From Nonomuraea gerenzanensis (GTDB lineage: Bacteria; Actinomycetota; Actinomycetes; Streptosporangiales; Streptosporangiaceae): a stretch of 64,000 nucleotides of DNA. Below are positions 58,326-64,000 of this stretch, piece after piece. The stretch covers positions 496,001 through 560,000 of the forward strand of contig NZ_CP084058.1 in NCBI RefSeq assembly GCF_020215645.1, written 5' to 3'. Below the pieces are notes generated by a model that saw only the letters and a list, made by a program, of their open reading frames with translations, ran no database searches and was not told where the DNA came from. A program made the translations under genes and the position numbers. The number at the start of each line of letters is the position of its first letter. Position 1 is the stretch's first letter.

Positions 58326-58808
58326 CTAGAACGGCGGCTCATCGCCCAGGCCGGTGCGGAACGACGGTTGGTCGCTTGTCGGTGTGGCGCTGGCCCATGG
58401 GTCGTCGGCGGGGGCGCTGCCGTCGTGGCCGTTGCTGCCGGTGCGGGCGGCCTTGTGCGGTTTGGCGGTGGCGAAGCGCAGGGACGGGCCGATCTCGTCC
58501 ACGGTCATCTCCATGACGGTGCGGTGGTCGCCGTCGCTGGTCTCGTAGGTGCGCTGGCGCAGCCGGCCGGTGGCGATGACGCGGGTGCCGCGGGTGAGGG
58601 ATTCGGCGACGTGGTCTGCGAGGTCGCGCCACGCCGAGCAGCGCATGAACAGCACCTCGCCGTCTTCCCACTTCTCGATGCTCTTGTTGTAGGTGCGGGC
58701 GCTGGAAGCGATGGTGAAGCCGGCCACCCCCACGCCGGACTGCGTGTAGCGCAGTTCGGGGTCGCCGGTCAGGTTGCCGATGATGGTGATCGTGGTCTCG
58801 CCGGACAT
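58326..58808 (-). CDS. ssb: Single-stranded DNA-binding protein
   Basis: This 160-aa OB-fold protein starts ETTITIIGNLTGDPELRYTQSGVGVAGFTIASS, then WEDGEVLFMRCSAWRDLADHVAESLTRGTRVIATGRLRQR. An Asp/Pro-rich tail ends GLGDEPPF, the acidic tip used to recruit partners. It would protect single strands made in replication or transfer. The gene is distinct from any chromosomal ssb and stands after the repeat array. Confidence 0.9.
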   Translation of the reverse strand: MSGETTITIIGNLTGDPELRYTQSGVGVAGFTIASSARTYNKSIEKWEDGEVLFMRCSAWRDLADHVAESLTRGTRVIATGRLRQRTYETSDGDHRTVMEMTVDEIGPSLRFATAKPHKAARTGSNGHDGSAPADDPWASATPTSDQPSFRTGLGDEPPF

Positions 58809-58865
58809 GGCGGGTCTTCCTTCTGAGATCGTCGAAAGCGTTGTGAAGGGGTTGCGAGCAGGGGT

Positions 58866-59025
58866 GTGGCACCCCCGCCCCCTGCCACGGGCGGGGGGTC
58901 GGGGGGAGGGGTACAGGTCAGGAGGGGTGCCACGGTGCGTGGCACCTGCCGTGGCACCCCCTGTGGCACCTGCTGGCACCGGCCGTGGCAGGGGTGTGGC
59001 ACCCTCGCGTGGCACCCGTGGCAGC
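58866..59025. repeat. GTGGCACC iteron array
   Basis: Exact GTGGCACC occurs at 58866, 58939, 58951, 58963, 58996 and 59009. An inverted GGTGCCAC lies at 58926-58933, and near matches are at 58973 (CTGGCACC), 58985 (GTGGCAGG) and 59018 (GTGGCAGC). From 58939 onward the units start every 9-13 bp, near the DNA helix repeat. The array fills the gap between the ssb start and the next gene. Confidence 0.8.
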
Positions 59026-59085
59026 AAGATCGACAAGGGGTGTCGCTCGCTCCCACGCGCAGCCGTACGCGCGAGGGCGCGTGGC

Positions 59086-59781
59086 CTACTTGAACGACCA
59101 GATGTAGGCGCGCCCGGCACGGGTGAGGCTGACCAGCTCGGCGGGCGCTCCGTAGACGGTGGCCTTGTCCGGGATGCAGCCGTGGCAGTACCGCTCGGCG
59201 GGCTTGGCGATGTTCTCCCAGATGCGCAAGCGGCGCGCGGGCAGCGTGCCGCACCGCTGGCACGGGTGTTCTTCCTTGTCGCCGGCCGCACGCAGCCGGT
59301 AGACGTGCGCCTTGAACCCCTCGGTCCACCCCAAGTGCTCCCCAGGCGTGACCTGGATGAGGCCGCGCTGGTGGAGCCGGGTCAGCAGGTCGAGCGGCGC
59401 GCCGGCGTCGTGCTGCAGCAGCGGCACCGGCAGCGAGCCGGACAGGTGCAGATGGGTCACCACCTGGTTGGCGCCGTACAGCAGGTCGGCCGCCGTCTTG
59501 CCCGACGCGGTGAGGTAGAGGCGCAGCTTGCCGTCCTTGACCATCTGCAGCGTGACCGCGTCCGGGGTGGGCGAGTTGCCGTACGGTCCGCGGCGCGCCG
59601 GGTCCGGGTGCATGCCCTCGACGTAGCCGGCCGCGGCCAGGTCGGGCAGATCGGCCGGCTCGGCGGGAGCGAGCTTGCAGAGCTGCCCGACCCGGTAGCC
59701 GGCGCGCGCGGCGCTGGCGCTGTGCGCGCCGAGGAACAGCAGGGCGCGCCACTGGCCGGGGGTGAGTCTCAGCGGGTCCAT
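59086..59781 (-). CDS. Unknown winged-helix/zinc-finger-like protein
   Basis: This 231-aa protein has two stretches that look like winged helices (residues 7-55: TPGQWRALLFLGAHSASAARAGYRVGQL; and 125-165: PLDLLTRLHQRGLIQVTPGEH). A CxxC pair follows (PCQRC and YCHGC), and the C-terminus ends LTRAGRAYIWSFK. I cannot name the family. It lies between the TraB/FtsK gene (1 nt away) and the GTGGCACC array, so it could be the protein that reads the array (inference). Confidence 0.7.
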   Translation of the reverse strand: MDPLRLTPGQWRALLFLGAHSASAARAGYRVGQLCKLAPAEPADLPDLAAAGYVEGMHPDPARRGPYGNSPTPDAVTLQMVKDGKLRLYLTASGKTAADLLYGANQVVTHLHLSGSLPVPLLQHDAGAPLDLLTRLHQRGLIQVTPGEHLGWTEGFKAHVYRLRAAGDKEEHPCQRCGTLPARRLRIWENIAKPAERYCHGCIPDKATVYGAPAELVSLTRAGRAYIWSFK

Positions 59782-59782
59782 G

Positions 59783-61855
59783 TCAGGCCGCCTCCTGCTC
59801 GATCTCGGGTCGGTCGGGCATCAGGTAGCGCTGGGCTTCGTCGTCGTAGCCGCCGAGCACGCCGGCTTCCACGAGGCGTTTGAGCTGCTTCTGACACCAC
59901 GAGCGGGAGATGTCCGTGCTCTCCCACAGCGGCTTGAGGTCGCCGGAGGAGAAGTCGCGGGCGCCGTCGTCCCATAGCTCTTGCAGCCGTTCCAGCAGGG
60001 CCTGGCCGCGTTGCTGAGGGGTCATGTTCTGCTCGGGTGGGGCGAACGTCAGCGGCGGCTGCCCGTCCGGCAGGTCGGGGATCGCGTCGTCGAGGTCGCC
60101 GATGATGTCGGGGTCGGGGTCGTCGGTGGCCAGGTACTCGGCGGCCACGTTGCGCACGTCCTCCTCCTCATCGTCGTCGTCGGCCTGCTCGGCGTCGGGG
60201 TCGGCCTGGTGGGGTTCTTCCAGCTCGACGGGCCAGGTGGCGCGCGGGTGAGCGCCGCCTGCCAGGACGGACAGGCGGGCCGTGGTCGGGTCCACCTTCT
60301 TGCCGGCGGCGGGCCAGCGGGCCGCGTGCTCGCGCATCGCGGTGTTGGCGGCTTCGTCGTCGAAGGTGCCGGCGGCGTTGATGCCCCAGGCGAAGGTGCG
60401 CAGCGGCATCGCGATCCGCGCGTCCGGGATGGACGGGGCATCCAGGTAGGCCATGCCGGGTTGGGCGTTGGTCCACAGCTCGGGGCGGGCGCCGGCGTCC
60501 TGCTGGCGTTCCGACAGGCCGAAGGAGGCGTCGGCGGGGGAGTCCACGCCGAAGCACATCTTGGCCAACTGGCCGCGGGCGATGGTGGGCATCTGGGAGT
60601 AGTCCGAGCGCTGCAGGCTCATGACGATGGTGCCGCCGGCGGACCTGATCGCCTTGAGCATGGACAGGAACTTGTCCTGCTCGGCGTCGGTGAGCGCGTC
60701 GAAGATGTCCGGGAACTCCTCCAACCACACGATCCAGTACGTCAGGCCGCAGCCCTTGACCCACTTCTGCAGGCCCTTGCCGGCCAGGTAGTTGGTGCGT
60801 GGCTTGATCTGGGCTTGCAGGTCGGCCAGCATCGCCTTGACGCCGGCCTTGCTGGTCTCGAAGCGGTGCAGGGCCTCGCGCATCGGGCCGAGCGTCTGGT
60901 CGCCCTTGGTGATGTCGCCGGCGAACACGGCCACGTCGTAGCGGGTGACGACTTCGGCCAGGAAGTTCCAGGCGCCGCCGATGCTCTTACCCGAGCCGGT
61001 CTGCCCCATCACCTGCAGATGGTGGCCGACGATCACGTATTCGATCTCATCGAGGTCCTGCCACAGTCCCAGCCGGATCGGGTCGGCGATCGACAGTCCG
61101 GGACGGGACGGGCCAGGCCAGATGATCGGGTGCTTCATCACCCGCGGGTCGGAGATGGTGAGCTTGGCCTTGGACGCGTCGTCCGGGTCGATCGTGGTGG
61201 TGATGGAGCCGGGCGGCAGCGGGATCCCCGACTCGATGTAGGCGACCTTTTTCTGCAGGTCGTCGGCGATGTGCCGGCCGTGGTCGAGCTGCACCTCACC
61301 CTCCACCTTGTGCGCGGTGGCCTTGACGGTGCGGGCCTCGATCTCCTTCATGCCGGCGCGCTGGGCGCCTTGGCCGAACAGGAACGACAGCGGGTCGGTG
61401 ACGGTGCCAGGATCATCCCAGCCCTTCATGCGGATGACCGAGCGGATGTTCCACGACAGCGCCATGGTGATGCCGCCGAGCACGCCGAGCCGCCACAGCA
61501 CCGGGTGCCAGGGGCCGAGGTTGACCACCGCCACCGTCCAGGCGCCGGCCAGGAACGTGCTCGCGGTGGTGTGGGTCTTGCCCCACGGGCCGCGGGCGTG
61601 CGAGGTGCCGTAGGTGACGCCGGTCAGCACGATCACGCACACGGTGACCACGCTGGACCAGGCGCCGATCGCCTCGGGGCTGTAGAGGATGAAGTGCAGG
61701 GCGGCGGCCAGGCCGAAGCCGAACACGCCGACCACCCACGGGGTGACCAGGGTGAGCAGCTTGGACACGCCCTTGGCGGCCACCTTGGACATGCTGGATT
61801 CTTCGATGGTGGCGGTGGCGAGCTCGCGACCGCTGGTGGTGGTGCGTCCGGGCAT
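59783..61855 (-). CDS. TraB/FtsK-type DNA translocase for conjugation
   Basis: This 690-aa protein has four N-terminal hydrophobic segments (residues 30-140), then an FtsK/SpoIIIE motor with Walker A GQTGSGKS at 284-291 and a Walker B-like YWIVWLEEFPDI. A Glu/Asp-rich linker at about 560-600 precedes a C-terminal winged helix (about 620-690), comparable to the DNA-recognition domains of TraB and FtsK gamma. It would move double-stranded element DNA to a recipient. The start shares a base with the preceding gene's stop. Confidence 0.86.
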   Translation of the reverse strand: MPGRTTTSGRELATATIEESSMSKVAAKGVSKLLTLVTPWVVGVFGFGLAAALHFILYSPEAIGAWSSVVTVCVIVLTGVTYGTSHARGPWGKTHTTASTFLAGAWTVAVVNLGPWHPVLWRLGVLGGITMALSWNIRSVIRMKGWDDPGTVTDPLSFLFGQGAQRAGMKEIEARTVKATAHKVEGEVQLDHGRHIADDLQKKVAYIESGIPLPPGSITTTIDPDDASKAKLTISDPRVMKHPIIWPGPSRPGLSIADPIRLGLWQDLDEIEYVIVGHHLQVMGQTGSGKSIGGAWNFLAEVVTRYDVAVFAGDITKGDQTLGPMREALHRFETSKAGVKAMLADLQAQIKPRTNYLAGKGLQKWVKGCGLTYWIVWLEEFPDIFDALTDAEQDKFLSMLKAIRSAGGTIVMSLQRSDYSQMPTIARGQLAKMCFGVDSPADASFGLSERQQDAGARPELWTNAQPGMAYLDAPSIPDARIAMPLRTFAWGINAAGTFDDEAANTAMREHAARWPAAGKKVDPTTARLSVLAGGAHPRATWPVELEEPHQADPDAEQADDDDEEEDVRNVAAEYLATDDPDPDIIGDLDDAIPDLPDGQPPLTFAPPEQNMTPQQRGQALLERLQELWDDGARDFSSGDLKPLWESTDISRSWCQKQLKRLVEAGVLGGYDDEAQRYLMPDRPEIEQEAA

Positions 61856-62325
61856 CAGTCGTCATCCCATCGGAAGGTCGAGGGACGCTGCTCAGGCTTG
61901 GCCTTGGGCAGGATGTCCACGAATTCCTTACGGAACTGGGCGTGGAACTTCACCAGCTCCACCCCCGCCCCGCGCTGCAGTTCGGCGGCCCGCTTGAGCC
62001 GCTTGACGACCCGCTTGGCGCGCCGGCGCACGTCCGGGGCGCCGACCATGGCCAGCAGCGGGTGACCCTTGAACGAGCGGATCAGCACCGCGTACAGCTC
62101 ATCGGATCCCATTGCGAACTCCTCGCCGAGCTCGCGGCACAGGCCGCGCCCGACGCGGGCGTAGTCGGTGATGGACCGCGGTCCCGACCACGGGATCGTG
62201 GCCAGTTCGGGGACGCGGCCCTTGCCGCCGGATGACGGGGCCGCGTGACGCGCTGCGGCGCCGCTCCCGTTCGCGTAGCCGGCAGATCCGCGCTCCTCGT
62301 TGATGAAAATGCCGTTGTTGCTCAC
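61855..62325 (-). CDS. Hypothetical element protein
   Basis: This 156-aa basic protein has an N-terminal disordered part, then SITDYARVGRGLCRELGEEFAMGSDELYAVLIRSF and a helical basic segment (RRRAKRVVKRLKRAAEL). There is no signal or helix for the membrane. GTG 62325 is chosen because AAGGAGA lies 6 nt upstream. It overlaps the small membrane gene by 4 nt and may assist transfer, but no family is recognised. Confidence 0.65.
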   Translation of the reverse strand: MSNNGIFINEERGSAGYANGSGAAARHAAPSSGGKGRVPELATIPWSGPRSITDYARVGRGLCRELGEEFAMGSDELYAVLIRSFKGHPLLAMVGAPDVRRRAKRVVKRLKRAAELQRGAGVELVKFHAQFRKEFVDILPKAKPEQRPSTFRWDDD

Positions 62326-62558
62326 AGGTTCTCCTTGCGCGCGCACTCGCGCACGATCTCGACGATGCGGCCGGTGAGGTAGGCGAGCCGGGGCACGCCC
62401 ACCAGGGATGCGGCGTAGGCGTCCAACGCGCTGGCCGCGAGCACGACCACGTGGCCGAGCATGGTCAGCGCGGCCACGGTGCAGGAGACCGCCAGCATCA
62501 GCACGTAGCGGGCCTGCCGCGCGTGAAGCCCCCGCCGGTCGATGTAGAGGCGGTTCAC
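62322..62558 (-). CDS. Small membrane protein
   Basis: This 78-aa protein has one or two hydrophobic helices (YVLMLAVSCTVAALTMLGHVVVLAASALDAYAASLV) and a basic N-terminus. GTG 62558 follows GAGGGGG. Its place in a chain of overlapping small membrane genes beside a TraB-type gene resembles the Spd (spread) genes of actinomycete plasmids. Confidence 0.62.
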   Translation of the reverse strand: MNRLYIDRRGLHARQARYVLMLAVSCTVAALTMLGHVVVLAASALDAYAASLVGVPRLAYLTGRIVEIVRECARKENL

Positions 62559-62809
62559 CGGCGACCCCCTCGCATACGGCCGTCGCGGCGCGCCTGCCGG
62601 CGGGAGGTGCGGCGGGTCGTGCGGTGCCGCGGGAACACGGCGGCCTCGACGGCGGTCAGGACGATCACGACACAGGCGAGCGTCAGCCCGAACGCGACCG
62701 GCGACCAGCCCAGCAGCAGCCAGACCAGCCCGACGACCGCGGCCATGGCGAGCATGCTGCCGAAGTCGGGGCCGATCCTGTGGCGGGCGGTGTACTTCCT
62801 GCGGGCCAT
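62555..62809 (-). CDS. Small membrane protein
   Basis: This 84-aa protein has two helices (MLAMAAVVGLVWLLLGW and VAFGLTLACVVIVLTAVEAAVF) between basic ends, the last 20 residues being Arg-rich. It overlaps both neighbours by 1-4 nt. It is probably a part of the transfer or spreading apparatus by position; there is no recognised family. Confidence 0.62.
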   Translation of the reverse strand: MARRKYTARHRIGPDFGSMLAMAAVVGLVWLLLGWSPVAFGLTLACVVIVLTAVEAAVFPRHRTTRRTSRRQARRDGRMRGGRR

Positions 62810-63057
62810 CACGCGCCACCCCCTCGACGCGGGCGGTTCAACCGGTGCCGCGCTTCGTCGATCTCGGCGCCAAGCTCGTGCCAGCGCTGGCACGCGCGCC
62901 ACGTCGCGGCGAGGAAGCCGGTGATGAAGATGACGACGCCGAGCGGGTTGCCCGTCGAGGCCATCAGCGCGACCCAGCCGGCGAAGCCGAGCAGGGCCAG
63001 GGTGGGCAGGATCGTCCACACCTCGGCGGGAGGCGAGAAACGGCGCTTGGCCATCAC
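62809..63057 (-). CDS. Small membrane protein
   Basis: This 82-aa protein has two helices (VWTILPTLALLGFAGWVALMA and PLGVVIFITGFLAATW) and a charged C-terminal helix. Two ATG codons are adjacent at 63057 and 63054; the first is given. It overlaps the DUF2637 gene by 4 nt and shares one base with the next small gene. Confidence 0.62.
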   Translation of the reverse strand: MMAKRRFSPPAEVWTILPTLALLGFAGWVALMASTGNPLGVVIFITGFLAATWRACQRWHELGAEIDEARHRLNRPRRGGGA

Positions 63058-63980
63058 GCGGCACCTCCCGCGCTGGTGCCCGCCGTCAGGGCGGGCCGGT
63101 CGGTGAACGCCTCATCGCTCAGCAACGCCTCGTGGCGCAGCCTGGTCACGATGTGCCGCACGCCGGCGTCGAGCGGCTCGGCGACCGGCTCGACGCCGGC
63201 CGGGTCGCTGTCCTCGATGGACTCGGCGGGCCAGTCGGCCAGCCGGGCGTTGATCAGCTCGACCGCGCGCCGCTCGGTGATGCCGAACCGGTCGATCAGG
63301 TGGTCCGGGTGCGGCGGCCGGCCCTGCATCCGCAACGTGGTCACGACCAGGTCGTCAACCACCTCGCCGATGATGGTCCGGGCCGCGGTACGGGTCAGCT
63401 TGAACCGGTCGGACAGCTTGCGCTCCGACAGCGGCTCACGCGCCAGCACGCTCGCCCCGTAGGCCAGCCGGGCGGCCTCCTCGACCGTGGCCGCCACGAC
63501 CGGCGCAGGCGCGTCCGGCTCGGCGGCCTCCTGCTCGGTGTGGTCCTCGACCGGCTCAGGCGCGGCCTCGGGGGCGAGCTCGGCGGACGGGCGCGGGATA
63601 CGGCGGCGCAGCATGCCCATCAGCAGCTCATAGGCGACCACCAGCACGATCGGCGCAACCGCGCTGATCAGGCTGGACGCCGGTCCACCGGACCAGCCAT
63701 GCGCGACGTTCGCGGCCAGCGTGGCGACCGCGCCGGCGATCAGCGCGAGCCTGGCCAGCCACGGCGCCTTATCGCCACGGCGGGAGGCGTCGAGCATGAC
63801 GAGCGATCCCATGATGATCACGCCGTCGATCAGGACGGGCAGCGTCCACGCCGTCGCGACCGGCTCGCCCGCCGTCATGGCCAGGCCGTGCTGGTGGCGG
63901 AAACTGACGTAGGCGGCCACCGCGGCGATCACCGACACGACGGCGATGGCGACCCGGCGGGTGGCCAGGCCCGCGGTCAC
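63054..63980 (-). CDS. DUF2637-type (Spd-like) membrane protein with C-terminal HTH
   Basis: This protein of about 308 aa begins with four helices (VAIAVVSVIAAVAAYVSFRHQHGL, LPVLIDGVIIMGSLVML, LARLALIAGAVATLAANVAHG and LISAVAPIVLVVAYELLMGML), the DUF2637 pattern of plasmid spreading proteins. A C-terminal helix-turn-helix-like region follows (about residues 165-250: SERKLSDRFKLTRTAARTIIGEV and DRFGITERRAVELI). The GTG at 63980 lies 20 nt from the window edge and the frame stays open there, so the true start may be outside. Confidence 0.75.
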   Translation of the reverse strand: MTAGLATRRVAIAVVSVIAAVAAYVSFRHQHGLAMTAGEPVATAWTLPVLIDGVIIMGSLVMLDASRRGDKAPWLARLALIAGAVATLAANVAHGWSGGPASSLISAVAPIVLVVAYELLMGMLRRRIPRPSAELAPEAAPEPVEDHTEQEAAEPDAPAPVVAATVEEAARLAYGASVLAREPLSERKLSDRFKLTRTAARTIIGEVVDDLVVTTLRMQGRPPHPDHLIDRFGITERRAVELINARLADWPAESIEDSDPAGVEPVAEPLDAGVRHIVTRLRHEALLSDEAFTDRPALTAGTSAGGAA

Positions 63981-64000
63981 CGCACCACCGTGGGTGGCGG

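Larger units (their letters stand above)
52794..64000. mobile_element. Integrative and conjugative element (AICE-like) in tRNA-Tyr, right end outside window
   Basis: The gene order on the minus strand, read from the tRNA outward, is int, xis, DUF3631 ATPase, primase-polymerase, small Cys-rich gene, PAPS-reductase-like gene, ssb, an unknown gene, a TraB/FtsK translocase, and small membrane genes ending in DUF2637. The site-specific recombination, primase-polymerase replication and single-protein DNA translocase modules are the parts of actinomycete ICEs of the primase-polymerase kind. Repeat arrays, an extra leader pair and close operon spacing support a coherent element. Confidence 0.85.

Noticed and set aside
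52915..63980. Prophage
   Set aside because: No capsid, tail, terminase or lysis gene is present; a TraB/FtsK translocase with Spd-like genes fits a conjugative element.

Overview
The window is about 70% GC, with GTG and TTG starts and many 1-8 nt gene overlaps. It carries a ferredoxin-dependent 2-oxoacid oxidoreductase of the actinobacterial KorAB type, a second partial complex I operon, and an actinomycete-type integrative element. This points to a filamentous actinomycete, plausibly in the Streptosporangiales (for example Nonomuraea-like). The genus is inference only.

Layout. (1) 1-2340: a partial gene, a DMT transporter, its probable FadR-type GntR regulator with two TTGTCTGACAA operators, and a small unknown gene. 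(2) 2610-30028: one glycan (exopolysaccharide) locus. It holds a priming phosphoglycosyl transferase, the full dTDP-rhamnose set (rmlA, rmlB, rmlD and divergent rmlC), and a nucleotide-sugar modification cassette: C-methyltransferase, G1P cytidylyltransferase, PIG-L deacetylase, epimerase, DUF4910 protein and a duplicated Cys-rich protein. These are followed by a flippase, a Wzy/ligase-type polymerase, two Wzz-like chain-length proteins, glycosyltransferases, two DUF6492-like paralogues, an AlgD-like nucleotide-sugar dehydrogenase, a GNAT/FemAB-like acyltransferase, a polysaccharide deacetylase and two beta-helix exported proteins. Together they could make, modify, flip, polymerise and trim a rhamnose- and probably uronate-containing polymer.

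(3) 30049-34657: korB and korA, plus a lipoprotein polysaccharide deacetylase. (4) 34767-51310: nuoA, an M48 protease, nuoB, nuoC, nuoH, then an inserted block (methyltransferase, AraC regulator, membrane Ser/Thr kinase), then nuoI to nuoN and an htpX-like protease. NuoD, E, F and G are absent, so this membrane arm plus the N2 and NuoI cluster subunits would have to borrow the missing subunits, or take electrons from ferredoxin reduced by the neighbouring KorAB. (5) 51324-52793: a NUDIX hydrolase, a YajQ-family protein and tRNA-Tyr(GTA).

(6) 52794 to the window end: an integrative and conjugative element of the AICE kind, entered through tRNA-Tyr. It has a tyrosine integrase and Xis, a DUF3631 ATPase and a primase-polymerase, a small Cys-rich protein, a PAPS-reductase-like protein, SSB, a TraB/FtsK translocase, and a run of small membrane proteins ending in a DUF2637 (Spd-like) protein. 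The far end lies outside the window. Non-coding structure is rich here: an iteron cluster with a 20-bp palindrome (54633-54783), a GTGGCACC iteron array at near-helical spacing (58866-59025), and a duplicated 5' leader whose hairpin shows a compensatory base pair change (57078-57120 and 58241-58283).
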